The notes: generated by a model not told the origin, from the sequence alone. 48,040 nt of DNA from Lentisphaerae bacterium GWF2_50_93 (GCA_001804815.1 MHBI01000050.1:1-48040), one strand, 5' to 3'. Shown: positions 7,332 through 18,237, counted from the first letter of the stretch. Numbers and translations are program-made.

Positions 7332-8462
7332 TCAAAGTCCCGGAGGCAGCAGATAGAATTTCCCTGGCTCGATCATGTTTGTCCAGCTCTTCATACCAGG
7401 GACGTCTAGCCTGATCTTATTGTCAGCGGCCTTGGACCCCATGAATATATCTCCGAGAGAGAAAATCTTCTTATATGTGACCACCTTGTAGTTCCCGTCG
7501 AGCTTGGCCATGTCGTTGGCCTTGAAGAGCGCGTCCTCGAAGAATCCGAGTTCATCGACAAGTCCGAGCTCCTTCGCTTTTTTCCCGGAGAAAATCCTGC
7601 CGTCGCCAATTTCAGTGGTCTTGATCTTTTCCACAGTTATGTTCTTTGATTTGCGGCCTTCGGCGACAATGTCCACGAACTCGTTGTATACTTCCTCGAT
7701 GATATCCTGGACAAGCTGTTTTTCGGCCTCGGTCCTTGGCCGCGCGCCGTTGAGCATATCCTTCATTTCACCGGACTTGTAGACTTCGGACTGGAGTCCG
7801 ATCTTGTTGAAGAGCTTCTGGTAGTTCATGGTCTCGATGATCACGCCGATGCTTCCGGTCGTCGTCAGCCTGTGGGCTATGATGTAGTCGCATCCTACGG
7901 CAATGTAGTAGCCTCCGCTTGCGGCGACGGATTCCATGCAGGCAATGACCTTGATCCCGTCGTCCTTGAGCTGCTGGACCTTGTGATGTATCATGTCCGC
8001 CGCAGTGACTTCGCCTCCGGGAGTGTCAAGCATCAGTATGACCGCCTTGACATTCTCATCTTTCCTGGCCTGTTCAAGCTCCTCGCAGATCTTCGCGGAA
8101 TCAGCGACCTGGTAGAAGCCTCCTTCCGCATTCATTATCACTCCCTTGATGCGGACGACGACTATCTTGTTCGAGGTGAAATAATTTCCTTCGACAAGCT
8201 CCTCGGCAAATTTATTCTTCCCGTTCTCAAGGCTTGAAATTTCAGGCATTCCTGTGAAGGTGGACGCGAGATAGCACCCAATGGCAAAAACAGCTGTAAA
8301 ACATCCGACGACTAGAATGCAGACAAAGACGATCATGCCCAGCACGAGACAGCCTTTCCCCTTTTTCGGGGTTTCAGCCTGCGGGTGAATGGCAGGAGGG
8401 GGAGGAGGAACAGACTGGTTGTTCACAGGTTCAGGCTGCCCGATATTTAAATTCTCTGACAT
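7332..8462 (-). CDS. sppA: Signal peptide peptidase SppA (S49 family)
   Basis: SppA is a membrane-anchored serine protease that degrades cleaved signal peptides in the cell envelope. The 376-residue protein has a proline-rich cytoplasmic tail (VPPPPPAIHPQ), a transmembrane segment at about 37-66 and one S49 domain facing the periplasm. The nucleophile is Ser182 in ESVAASGGYY and the general base Lys229 in YKSGEMKDML; TPGGEVTAAD and TGSIGV are further S49 motifs. The length fits the short single-domain SppA type, not the 67K enterobacterial form. It is transcribed leftward and seems to be a single gene. The start at 8462 is the only one that keeps the tail and anchor. Confidence 0.93.
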   Translation of the reverse strand: MSENLNIGQPEPVNNQSVPPPPPAIHPQAETPKKGKGCLVLGMIVFVCILVVGCFTAVFAIGCYLASTFTGMPEISSLENGKNKFAEELVEGNYFTSNKIVVVRIKGVIMNAEGGFYQVADSAKICEELEQARKDENVKAVILMLDTPGGEVTAADMIHHKVQQLKDDGIKVIACMESVAASGGYYIAVGCDYIIAHRLTTTGSIGVIIETMNYQKLFNKIGLQSEVYKSGEMKDMLNGARPRTEAEKQLVQDIIEEVYNEFVDIVAEGRKSKNITVEKIKTTEIGDGRIFSGKKAKELGLVDELGFFEDALFKANDMAKLDGNYKVVTYKKIFSLGDIFMGSKAADNKIRLDVPGMKSWTNMIEPGKFYLLPPGL

Positions 8463-8590
8463 GGCGGATCTCCGTATTTATTTGTTTGGTCGGTTAATAT
8501 AGTCCTCTGGCTGTCAATCACAAATGGGAAATCGAATACCCGAATCCAACAATGAATTTAAAACATCCAGGTTAATTGCAAAACTCTGGA

Positions 8591-8660
8591 CGCGGCAAGC
8601 GCGTCCCTCCATCTTTACGCCCGTTTCGGGCGTGGAGGGTCATGCTTGCCATGACCTTTT
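8591..8660. repeat. Cluster of nested hairpins, intergenic element
   Basis: The outer arms GGCAAGC (8594-8600) and GCTTGCC (8644-8650) enclose CCCTCC (8605-8610) with GGAGGG (8634-8639), and these enclose ACGCCCG, loop TTT, CGGGCGT (8617-8633). Alternative hairpins also form at each end (GGACGCG with CGCGTCC; GGTCATG with CATGACC). All pairs are perfect. The element lies between yraN and sppA, and no T-run follows on either strand beyond a TTTT after the right end. Confidence 0.7.
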
Positions 8661-8719
8661 TATTGACTTTTATCTATACTTCGTCATTGGACATTGAGTG
8701 TTCGATATTGGATATTCTT

Positions 8720-9106
8720 TTAGTTCTTCCCGAACCTGTTCTTCCAGTGGCGGAGCTCGGTCACGTCCCATCTTGAGAGCATGACTTCGATAAGATCAAA
8801 CCTGTAGGCGACTTCTGGGTTCCCTATTTCCCGGAGATAGTTCATTGCGGCATGACGTATCCTCTTCCTCTGTCTCTCTGAAAGTCCTTCTGCGGGCCTG
8901 CCCCTGAAGGCGGAATGCCGGGTTTTGACTTCCACAAAGCAGATCATCGAGCCATCTCTTGCAATGAGGTCGACTTCTCCTGATGCAACCTTGTAGTTCC
9001 TCAGAAGAATGTCATACCAATTGTTTTTCAGGAAAGAGGAGGCAATTTTCTCACCGCGTCTGCCAAGCCTGAGATGTCCTGCCCTCAGCTTCGCAAAGGG
9101 GATCAT
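8720..9106 (-). CDS. yraN: YraN/UPF0102 family predicted endonuclease
   Basis: The 128-residue product matches the small YraN family, a PD-(D/E)XK nuclease-like fold whose cellular role is unsettled; Holliday-junction-resolvase-like folds are the closest structural relatives. The signature GEVDLIARDGSMICFVEVKTR spans about residues 43-63, with the acidic and lysine residues D46, E59 and K61 of the active site intact. LGRRGEKIASSFLKNNWYDIL near the N-terminus is also typical. The frame stays open far upstream, but the ATG at 9106 overlaps the stop of the preceding membrane protein (ATGA), fits the family length and is chosen. Confidence 0.9.
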   Translation of the reverse strand: MIPFAKLRAGHLRLGRRGEKIASSFLKNNWYDILLRNYKVASGEVDLIARDGSMICFVEVKTRHSAFRGRPAEGLSERQRKRIRHAAMNYLREIGNPEVAYRFDLIEVMLSRWDVTELRHWKNRFGKN

Positions 9107-9705
9107 TCGGATTCGCCTTTCTTGCCGCTGCTTTTCTTCCCTCCGCCGGACTTGCCGGACTGTATGAATCCGAAGAACAGGCATAGGATGAGGGAGACAA
9201 CCGAGAATGTCAGGAAGACATTGCTTCCCGTGAAGCACTGGTCCAGACGGTCGGCATAGTTGGTAGGTTTCGGCCACTGGTAGATGGTCTGTGTTATGAA
9301 TTTGGATATGAGCTGGACAAAAGGAAGGGCGATCATCATGCCTGCAAAGACCCATATCGCGTAAATCCTGCCTGCCCCTATCGAGGCGACGGCTGTCGAA
9401 GGCACCTGCCCGCAGAAAACCGCGCCGGCCGCGCATATCATTCCACCCAGGGCCGAACCCCAGAAGAAGTTGGCACGTATGTTCAGATGGACCACGCCCA
9501 TCAATTTAAGACCGTAAAAGAGCATGATTCCTATGGCCATGGCGAAGAAGAGAGTCTTGAAAAGCTGGCTGTTCTTCATCGAGAACTGGTCTATGAAGGT
9601 CTTGCGCCAGGCTAGTTCCGAGCGGATGAAAATAAAACCGAGCAGCGCACCGAAGATGATGGCCGCTATCACACCATATGTTCCTGTAAGAGCCAGAGGT
9701 TGCAT
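9103..9705 (-). CDS. YeeE/YedE-family membrane protein (half-size transporter), second of a pair
   Basis: The 200-residue protein has about five hydrophobic segments. GGMICAAGAVFCGQVPSTAVASIGAGRIYAIWVFAG resembles the pore motif of YeeE/YedE (TsuA-type) proteins, which take up thiosulfate or related sulfur species through membrane-embedded cysteines. A lysine- and glycine-rich cytoplasmic tail (GKSGGGKKSSGKKGESE) ends the protein. It follows its partner by only two bases and its stop overlaps the yraN start, so the three form an operon. The substrate is inferred from family only. Pairs of half proteins are common in this family. Confidence 0.7.
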   Translation of the reverse strand: MQPLALTGTYGVIAAIIFGALLGFIFIRSELAWRKTFIDQFSMKNSQLFKTLFFAMAIGIMLFYGLKLMGVVHLNIRANFFWGSALGGMICAAGAVFCGQVPSTAVASIGAGRIYAIWVFAGMMIALPFVQLISKFITQTIYQWPKPTNYADRLDQCFTGSNVFLTFSVVSLILCLFFGFIQSGKSGGGKKSSGKKGESE

Positions 9706-9707
9706 GT

Positions 9708-10268
9708 TCAGTCCTTATCCTTGCCTTTTCCTTCTTTTTCAGCCTTTCCACCGGAGGATTTACCGCCGCCGCCTGCCGAGACCATGTTGTATATCCCCAT
9801 GAAAATCACGCCCCATATGACAAAAGCCGCGATGAAAACCCAGGCGCCAGTTGACAGCTGCATCGCCGCGCACCACTGTCCCTCAAATGAATCTCCGGAC
9901 ATCTGGAGCCCTACCATCACAAGGAATCCACCGGCCACACCCTGGAGGATCGTCAGCCCGAATGATCCAAAGAACCCTTTTTCCTTGATGTCTTCGGGAA
10001 CAAGCTGGAAGCGCCATTCGCCGCCCATGATGGCCGCAATCATTCCACCTATGAGGATGCCAACCAGAAAGGCCGTATGCCAGTTGAAGGTCGGCAGGGT
10101 CGTCACAGTCCTGGCGGCTATCGACTTGTTGCAGAACTCGGAAATCATTATATAAGAGTCGCTCATCCCGATGGTGGTATCGAAAAGATAGAGGGCAAGC
10201 ATGAAGAGGAAGGCTATTGCCGTCCCTGAAACATATGCCGACCATTTTCCTGAAAACGATTTGATCAT
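9708..10268 (-). CDS. YeeE/YedE-family membrane protein (half-size transporter), first of a pair
   Basis: The 186-residue product has about four to five transmembrane segments. GGFLVMVGLQMSGDSFEGQWCAAMQLSTGAWVFIAAFVIWG resembles the second conserved repeat of the YeeE/YedE family, including one cysteine in the position of the usual GC motif. HTAFLVGILIGGMIAAIMGGEW is also typical of the family's amphipathic re-entrant helices. The tail is rich in glycine and lysine, like that of the following gene. The two genes together would give the full inverted-repeat fold. Likely transport of a sulfur-containing ion; no sulfur-metabolism gene lies nearby to support a specific substrate. Confidence 0.7.
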   Translation of the reverse strand: MIKSFSGKWSAYVSGTAIAFLFMLALYLFDTTIGMSDSYIMISEFCNKSIAARTVTTLPTFNWHTAFLVGILIGGMIAAIMGGEWRFQLVPEDIKEKGFFGSFGLTILQGVAGGFLVMVGLQMSGDSFEGQWCAAMQLSTGAWVFIAAFVIWGVIFMGIYNMVSAGGGGKSSGGKAEKEGKGKDKD

Positions 10269-10358
10269 CCGTCAATTCCCCGATTTGAGTAAAGCCATAA
10301 CTTAAACTATAATCCGAATTTTGAAAGCAAAAAGCTGCTTATCTTATAATCTATGATG

Positions 10359-10420
10359 GATGTAGTGTTCGCCGTCACGGCGAAGATTACTCTCTTGCCT
10401 GAGACAGGCAACTCTACATC
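10359..10420. repeat. Three-way-junction palindrome (outer stem plus two hairpins)
   Basis: GATGTAG (10359-10365) pairs with CTACATC (10414-10420). Between them lie two perfect hairpins with three-base loops: TTCGCCG-TCA-CGGCGAA (10368-10384) and TTGCCTG-AGA-CAGGCAA (10395-10411). The whole folds as a cloverleaf-like structure in the gap between the GH31 gene and the YeeE/YedE pair. The design matches elements at 36.4 and 47.1 kb although the sequence differs. Confidence 0.75.
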
Positions 10421-10462
10421 TCCAGGAAATTTATTGCCAAATTTCAGTAGTACTATTATGAA

Positions 10463-12832
10463 TTACCCGAGCTGAATCACATCCTTAAATTCCAGCTCCT
10501 GCCCGGAGTCATGGAGTGCAATGTTGAAACGCTTCCTCCTGAATGATGAAAATCCCTTGCCTGATGTTTTGGCGGAAATGGAAAGTCCGCCTCCATTGCG
10601 TGTCAAGACGAACTCAGTCTCAAAATATTTTCCTTTCCGGTAATCTGTCGTCTCACCGTCGTCCTCCATCAGACAGGATTTGAATGCACCTGATTCAGAA
10701 GGAGCAAAAACATGGAGTTCGATCTCTTCCGGTCTTAGCCCGACAGTCGAATCAATCTCTTCTGCTAGCATCGGAATGACCGCCCCTGACCTGACAAAGA
10801 GAGGGATGATGTCGAGAGGAGCTTTTACATTGATTGTCTTTCCACCGTTTATCAGCTTCCCGGTCCAGAAATCGTACCAGCCGCCTTCAGGCAGATATAC
10901 CTTCCTGGATTTCAATCCTTTTTTATAGACAGGCGCGACAAGCAGATCCGGACCGAACATATACTGATCATCTGTTTCGTACGCCTTGCCATCGGACTGG
11001 AAATAATATGAGAGCGGAGCCATGACCGGCGTTCCGTTCCTGGATGATTCGGCAAACGCCGTGTAGATGTAGGGAAGAAGCTTGTAGCGCAGCTTCACGG
11101 CCTTGCGGTATACATCCGTAACCTTATCTCCCATCTCCCAGGGTTCCTGTCCCTGCTTGTCGGCATTGTGGTTCCTGCAGAAAGGCGTCAGTACCGCATA
11201 CATGATCCATCTTGCCAGCAGTTCCGGATTGCACGCCTGCGCAAAACCTCCGATGTCGGAGCCGACAAAGGGCTGTCCTGAAATGCTGAGGCCGTTCGAC
11301 ATTGGAATGCTCTGCCAGAGGTGTTCCCATCTTGAGAAATTGTCACCGAGCCAGTTTGCGGCATAACGCTGGATGCCCGGAGCGCCGGCTCTGCTCAGGA
11401 TGAAAGTCCTTTTCCCGGGAAAGGCTTTTTCGAGTCCTTGCTTTGTCGCCATCGCCATCAATGTGGCATACTCGTTATGGAAGCGTTCGTGCGGATGGTT
11501 TTCACCTGAGAAATCAAACCTCATGTCGGCTATGTCGGAATCCTTGGTGGCTGGTTCGTTCATATCGTTCCAAATAGCGGCAAGCCCGTTTTTCTTCGCG
11601 TGTTCACCGTTAAGACGGCCCCACCACTCCCTTGTCTTCCCCTGCGTGAAATCAGGGAACACGGTCTGCCCCGGCCAGACACGCCCCATGAAAAGACTGC
11701 CGTTCGCGGACCTGCAGAAGTGATCGCCTTTGATTCCCTCCCTGCATGCACTGTATGAAGGGTCGTATTTGACTCCAGGATCGACGATCGTAATCATCCG
11801 GAAACCCTTTGCAAACATCTCGTCAGAAAGCTTCTTCATATCCGGAAATCTTTCACGGTTCCAGGTAAATACCCTGTATCCGTCCATGTAGTCGATATCC
11901 AGCCAGAGAGTGTCGCATGGAATTCCGAGTTTCCTGTAGTTATTGGCAAGTTCCCTGACATCCTTCTCCGTATAAACTTTCCACCGGCACTGATGATGAC
12001 CTAGCGCCCATATCGGAGGAAGCTCCATCCTGCCGGTAATTCCCGAATAGTCTTCAAGTATTGATTTCATGGAAGGACCGCTGAAAACATACAGTGTCAG
12101 CTGTCCGGCATTGAACTCTACCGTATAATCATCCTTGCCGTCCAGATCAAAATATCCCCTGGACGGATTGTCGAAGAAGAATCCGGCCGCCGCAAACTTG
12201 TCCTTGCGTGAAACCTTATAGTAGAAAGGTATCGACATGTAATAGGGATCAAATGACTGGCTCGATGGATCCCTGCCAGGATCCCCCTGCTTCACTTCGG
12301 GCATGACGTCCGAGCCGGATTCCGGACTCAGGATGTCGGTGTTCCACATCTGGTATTTCCGTCCTGACTTGTCAAGGCCGCCGGTCTTCTCACCGAGTCC
12401 GAGGAACATGTCGTCGGGATTCCTCTTCAATCTTAACAGCCAGCCGGAATTCATGCTCAGGTACGCGTCATCCTTCAACTTCTTCCAGTCGAAACCTTCA
12501 ATCACGACAGTACCATCAGAGCGGACTGCGCGGATATTGAAAGGATTCTTGTTGATGACAAGTTTCAACTCGCGGCTTATGAGGGCAATCTGCTTTCCGT
12601 CCTGCTTTATTTTTAGCGAAACCTTCTGCGAGGGTATTTTTATAACCGAACAGCTTGGATTCTCATCGAATTTTCCGGCCTGTGATATCTTGATCCGGAA
12701 AAGATCCTCCTTCAAGAATTCAATGCGGACCTTTTCGTTCTCATAGACGAGATTGATACCATTAGATGACCTGATGGACGATTTGAACGCCCCAAGTCCG
12801 TTGGCAAAAGTTGTCTTCATCCTGTAATACAT
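10463..12832 (-). CDS. Glycoside hydrolase family 31, alpha-glucosidase-like
   Basis: GH31 enzymes are retaining alpha-glycosidases. The 789-residue product has the N-terminal beta-sandwich (about 1-250), the (beta/alpha)8 barrel and the C-terminal beta domains. The catalytic nucleophile is Asp423 in the motif WNDMNEP; WLGDNFSRWEHLWQSI holds the acid/base aspartate, and FVGSDIGGF and LGHHQCRW are further family motifs. The length and lack of a signal peptide suggest a cytoplasmic enzyme acting on imported oligosaccharides. alpha-Glucosidase is favoured by the DMNEP form, but alpha-xylosidase cannot be excluded. An internal ATG at 12820 is an alternative start. It is transcribed as a single gene downstream of ruvC. 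Confidence 0.93.
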   Translation of the reverse strand: MYYRMKTTFANGLGAFKSSIRSSNGINLVYENEKVRIEFLKEDLFRIKISQAGKFDENPSCSVIKIPSQKVSLKIKQDGKQIALISRELKLVINKNPFNIRAVRSDGTVVIEGFDWKKLKDDAYLSMNSGWLLRLKRNPDDMFLGLGEKTGGLDKSGRKYQMWNTDILSPESGSDVMPEVKQGDPGRDPSSQSFDPYYMSIPFYYKVSRKDKFAAAGFFFDNPSRGYFDLDGKDDYTVEFNAGQLTLYVFSGPSMKSILEDYSGITGRMELPPIWALGHHQCRWKVYTEKDVRELANNYRKLGIPCDTLWLDIDYMDGYRVFTWNRERFPDMKKLSDEMFAKGFRMITIVDPGVKYDPSYSACREGIKGDHFCRSANGSLFMGRVWPGQTVFPDFTQGKTREWWGRLNGEHAKKNGLAAIWNDMNEPATKDSDIADMRFDFSGENHPHERFHNEYATLMAMATKQGLEKAFPGKRTFILSRAGAPGIQRYAANWLGDNFSRWEHLWQSIPMSNGLSISGQPFVGSDIGGFAQACNPELLARWIMYAVLTPFCRNHNADKQGQEPWEMGDKVTDVYRKAVKLRYKLLPYIYTAFAESSRNGTPVMAPLSYYFQSDGKAYETDDQYMFGPDLLVAPVYKKGLKSRKVYLPEGGWYDFWTGKLINGGKTINVKAPLDIIPLFVRSGAVIPMLAEEIDSTVGLRPEEIELHVFAPSESGAFKSCLMEDDGETTDYRKGKYFETEFVLTRNGGGLSISAKTSGKGFSSFRRKRFNIALHDSGQELEFKDVIQLG

Positions 12833-12877
12833 GATTTTTCCTTTATTGATATTCCTCTGGCTAGCAGGGATTGATTT

Positions 12878-13387
12878 CTAAAGACTCTCTGAAAGCAGGT
12901 GCTGCGACATGGGGCTGGTAGCGATCTGTCCATGGCATATTGCGAGGGCGAGCGCATCGGAGGAATCAAGAGGCATGTCGTTCACATTGATTCCGAGTCG
13001 TCCGGCCAGGATATAGGCGACCTGTTCCTTCGAGGCGGCGCCGTTTCCGCAGACCGACTGCTTGGCCTTCCTGGGAGCGTAGGCATACATCGGGATGACG
13101 TTCTCGGCGAAAACGGTCATCACCGCCCCGCGCGCATAGCTCAGGATCATCGCCGTCTTGATGTTCTTCTGGAAGAAAGCGCTTTCGAGCACCGCGACGT
13201 TCGGATGATATTTCTCGACAATCTCCCTCATTCCGCCGGCAAGACGGCGCAGGCATTCGCTGTGGGGCGCGGAAGCCTTCGTCTTTATGACGCCGCAGTC
13301 AAGCACCCTCATCTTGTCGGAGGACGTGAAATCCACCACGCCGTAACCGGTGCATCGCAATGCCGTATCTATTCCTAGAATAATCAT
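12878..13387 (-). CDS. ruvC: Holliday junction resolvase RuvC
   Basis: RuvC cuts Holliday junctions with the RuvAB motor. The 169-residue product has all four acidic active-site residues: Asp7 in LGIDTALRCTGYG, Glu68 in VLESAFFQKN, and Asp141 and Asp144 in DSSDALALAICH. A GTG two codons upstream (13393) also opens the frame. It is not preserved in the partial copy at 16.0 kb, while the ATG at 13387 is, so the ATG is taken as the start. No ruvA or ruvB is adjacent. A diverged fragment of the first third of this gene, with its upstream sequence, lies on the far side of katG. Confidence 0.96.
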   Translation of the reverse strand: MIILGIDTALRCTGYGVVDFTSSDKMRVLDCGVIKTKASAPHSECLRRLAGGMREIVEKYHPNVAVLESAFFQKNIKTAMILSYARGAVMTVFAENVIPMYAYAPRKAKQSVCGNGAASKEQVAYILAGRLGINVNDMPLDSSDALALAICHGQIATSPMSQHLLSESL

Positions 13388-13579
13388 AGGCACAATATAT
13401 CAATTGAACCACAAAGGCTCAAAGGCTCAAAGCTCTTTTTTATCGAAAAGCACAAAGTCGAAGATCCCGGCCCCGGAGGGTGTCGGGAACACAAAGTTTA
13501 TTTTTGATAAAAACCACGCAGGCATCCGTCTTCGCCAGCACTACGGCGGGCATGCGGGTTATTGCTAGTGTGATACTTG

Positions 13580-13608
13580 TTGACATAAGAACCATGCTGA
13601 TATAAATT
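13580..13608 (+). promoter_or_regulatory. Candidate promoter of katG
   Basis: A perfect -35 hexamer TTGACA (13580-13585) is followed after 15 bases by TATAAA (13601), or after 17 bases by TAAATT (13603). It lies about 50 bp before the katG start, which has a good AGGAG ribosome-binding site. No Fur/PerR-like palindrome was seen here, unlike upstream of the peroxiredoxin gene. Confidence 0.45.
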
Positions 13609-13627
13609 TCCAAAGGCGACTTAATGA

Positions 13628-15856
<2,229 letters not shown>

Positions 15857-15927
15857 GAGAAATGTCTTAGGGTGTTCTGAGAGGACGATGAAAAAGCTGA
15901 CAGCTCAAAGCCAGTTCTGGCGTATGG

Positions 15928-16127
15928 AGCATCGCGACGCTCGGATGGTGTTTTTCGACAAGCTCCCGCATTCCGCCTGCCAGCCGGCGCCGGCATTAGC
16001 TGTGGGGCGCGGAAGCCTTCGTCTTTATGACGCCGCAGTCAAGCACCCTCATCTTGTCGGAGGACGTGAAATCCACCACGCCATAACCGGTGCATCGCAG
16101 GGCCGTATCTATTCCGAGAATAATCAT
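15928..16127 (-). pseudogene. Truncated second copy of ruvC 5' end
   Basis: The first 42 codons (16127 down to about 16000) match intact ruvC almost base for base: MIILGIDTALRCTGYGVVDF is followed by 22 more shared residues. The next codon, Glu in the intact gene, is a TAA stop (15996-15998). After it the same frame still reads CRRRLAGGMRELVEKHHPSVAM, against CLRRLAGGMREIVEKYHPNVAV in the intact copy, at clearly lower nucleotide identity. Similarity ends near 15928, after about 66 codons, and no active-site residues after Asp7 remain. About 20 bp upstream of the start are also shared (CAATATATCAATTGAA). It is a dead fragment. The mosaic of near-identical and diverged parts suggests recombination or gene conversion with ruvC. 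Confidence 0.85.
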
Positions 16128-16201
16128 GGAGACAATATATCAATTGAAACACCGTGTCACAAAATGGATTTATATATGCCTGGATAAATCATCCGGACGG
16201 A

Positions 16202-17128
16202 CTACTCCCGGAAATCAGGTGTCTGCGAGTTGTCCGACCCGACATCCTGGATGAAGCCGTTCTCGAAACCGAAAGATTCCAGCTCCCTGCGTGCAAACTC
16301 ATATTCCCCGGAACTTATGCAGCGGTCCATCCCGGGATGCCTGGACGCGAGATGGGTGGGGTAATACTGCCCCATGAGGCTGATGTATGTCCCGTTGCCC
16401 AGGTTCGCGTCGATCCATTCCAAGGTTTCATGTATCGAATTAGCGTCGTCTGGCAGGATCAGGATGCGGATCAGAAGACCCCTGTACGCAATACCGTCCT
16501 TGTCCAGCTTCAAATGTCCGACCTGCCTGAACATCTCACGTATTGCGGATTTCGCAACATCGGGATAGTCGGCGGCTCCGGAATATTTCCGTGCCATGTC
16601 AGGCGAGGAATATTTGAAGTCGGGCATATAGATGTCGACAAGGCCTTCGAGCGTCTCCAGCGTCTCCCTCAGCTCATAGGCGCTGCTGTTCCATAAAACC
16701 GGAATCACCAGCCCCTGCTTCCTCGCCATGACAAGCGAATCCCTTATCAAATGCGTGAAATGGGTCGGAGTCACCAGGTTTATATTGTGGGCGCCCTGGG
16801 ACTGCAGGCCAAGCATGCTCCGGGCAAGATCATCAACCCCCAGCTCCTTTCCATATCCGGAATCGCTTATCCTGTAGTTCTGGCAGAAAACGCACCGCAG
16901 ATTGCAGCAGGAGAAAAATATCGTACCGCTTCCTCTGTTCCCGCTGATCACAGGCTCTTCGCCAAAGTGCAGCGAGCATGTATTGACCTTGAGCCTCTCG
17001 CCCGCCCGGCAGTATCCTGACTCGCCAACGCGGTCGACTCCGCATTTCCTCGGACAAATCATGCAGCGAAACCTGCCGTCTGCGGATTTATTTTCTGATT
17101 CAGCCATGTGCGCCAAAGGAACTCCCAT
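16202..17128 (-). CDS. PflA-like radical SAM protein (COG1313 type)
   Basis: The 308-residue product carries the radical SAM cluster motif in FFSCCNLRCVFCQNY (CxxxCxxC, about residues 74-81). It is preceded by a cysteine set CMICPRKCGVDRVGESGYC that is typical of the 'putative pyruvate-formate-lyase-activating' group COG1313. WNSSAYELRETLETLEGLVDIYMPDFKY and LPDDANSIHETLEWI are family phrases. Such proteins bind a [4Fe-4S] cluster and cleave S-adenosylmethionine to start a radical reaction; the partner or substrate of this group is not known. An alternative start is the Met at 17107. It may once have been directly upstream of ruvC on the same strand, before katG and the ruvC fragment separated them. 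Confidence 0.88.
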   Translation of the reverse strand: MGVPLAHMAESENKSADGRFRCMICPRKCGVDRVGESGYCRAGERLKVNTCSLHFGEEPVISGNRGSGTIFFSCCNLRCVFCQNYRISDSGYGKELGVDDLARSMLGLQSQGAHNINLVTPTHFTHLIRDSLVMARKQGLVIPVLWNSSAYELRETLETLEGLVDIYMPDFKYSSPDMARKYSGAADYPDVAKSAIREMFRQVGHLKLDKDGIAYRGLLIRILILPDDANSIHETLEWIDANLGNGTYISLMGQYYPTHLASRHPGMDRCISSGEYEFARRELESFGFENGFIQDVGSDNSQTPDFRE

Positions 17129-17208
17129 ATAGTTGAAGACTGGAACATATAACCCGCAAGATGGTTTTCAAGCATCCGAATTCGTCCTTGAACATCTGCT
17201 TCATAAGC

Positions 17209-18237
17209 CTAAAGACCAGACCGGAACTCGCCGTATCCATGCTGAAGCAGCAATTTCTGCTCGGTGTCATTGAGCGGTACAGTTTTTGGCCAGTACTCAT
17301 TGATCATGCGCCGTGCACCGTCACCAACTATGAGGTACACGAGATTATGTTTCCGCGCTTCGTTATGCCGGGCAATGATGACCTCGGTCTGTGTCCAGCC
17401 CTTGGGCATTAGAGTGGCGGGATACATTGCGATGACCCCTCTCGCACCGCCCATGCGTGGATCGTCCATCTCGGCATAATATCGCTTCTCCGTTTCCGTG
17501 GACCATGCCTCTACATATGGAAATTCGCAGTATTTAAGGATAATATCCCGGTCCCACCAGTTCATGTCCACGAGATTCACGGTCTGGCGGAGTCCGCGTT
17601 GTTCCAAAAGGTCACCGGCTGTCTTTAAAAACTCATGAATGCCGCTGGTCTCCTCGGCAAGATTGCCATGTATGTGGCCGAGCGTATCCCAGTGAATTCC
17701 GTCGAAGCCAAGTTCCTTCACCGCCGGAGCCCAGCGGCCGACCATGAACCGCGCCCAGGCCGCATTTGGCAGATAGGCGGGAAATCGGGGATTCTTCTCT
17801 CCGGACGGGTGCCAATACCACTCGCCCTTCTTCGTAGTTATTTTACTTATACCCGCTGAGGGCGATTCGAGATTGTCCTCTTCAGCGGCGACAGCCTGGA
17901 CGTACGCCCAGGCGCGTCCATTGTTCTTGTGGACTTCGTCCAGCGCGGCCTTAATCGTAGCAAGGCTTATGACTCCCCGGCGGAAATATGCTTCCTTCCA
18001 TTCAGCACCCTTTACTGGCGTGGAATAGTCGGCAAACCAATCGTAGAACATGAACTCGCGTATGCCATAGTCCCGCGCCATCGTCGCCACGCGCTCCCGT
18101 ATGTCCGTCTCATGCTCCGGACCAAGCACCGAACAGGAAATGAATCCATACTCGCCGGTTATGCCTGGCCTGGCCGAGGCGCATGACACTTGAAGGATTA
18201 TGAATAGAACTGCTATTGACAATTTCAACACTTTCAT
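17209..18237 (-). CDS. Secreted TIM-barrel glycosidase, GH66-like
   Basis: The 342-residue product has an N-terminal signal (MKVLKLSIAVLFIIL then VSCASA). The rest reads as a (beta/alpha)8 barrel. GFDGIHWDTLG (Asp184) resembles the nucleophile region of GH66 dextranases and cyclo-isomaltooligosaccharide glucanotransferases, and FPYVEAWSTE (Glu243) resembles their acid/base region. GH66 enzymes are normally much longer, so this is a compact or distant relative and the substrate is uncertain. The ATG at 18237 follows a GGAG ribosome-binding site and begins the signal peptide directly; a longer reading to 18285 would bury the signal. It is divergent from a GntR-LacI regulator with a perfect operator between them, pointing to control by a sugar. 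Confidence 0.6.
   Translation of the reverse strand: MKVLKLSIAVLFIILQVSCASARPGITGEYGFISCSVLGPEHETDIRERVATMARDYGIREFMFYDWFADYSTPVKGAEWKEAYFRRGVISLATIKAALDEVHKNNGRAWAYVQAVAAEEDNLESPSAGISKITTKKGEWYWHPSGEKNPRFPAYLPNAAWARFMVGRWAPAVKELGFDGIHWDTLGHIHGNLAEETSGIHEFLKTAGDLLEQRGLRQTVNLVDMNWWDRDIILKYCEFPYVEAWSTETEKRYYAEMDDPRMGGARGVIAMYPATLMPKGWTQTEVIIARHNEARKHNLVYLIVGDGARRMINEYWPKTVPLNDTEQKLLLQHGYGEFRSGL

Noticed and set aside
9107..9436. N-terminal extension of yraN
   Set aside because: It overlaps the membrane-protein gene in another frame and has no similarity to the YraN family; the ATG with ATGA overlap is better.
15888..16187. Rightward open frame of 99 codons next to katG
   Set aside because: It is antisense to the ruvC remnant, and a matching open frame lies antisense to intact ruvC (12899-13378). 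Both are by-products of codon structure, but the pair helped reveal the duplicated ruvC segment.
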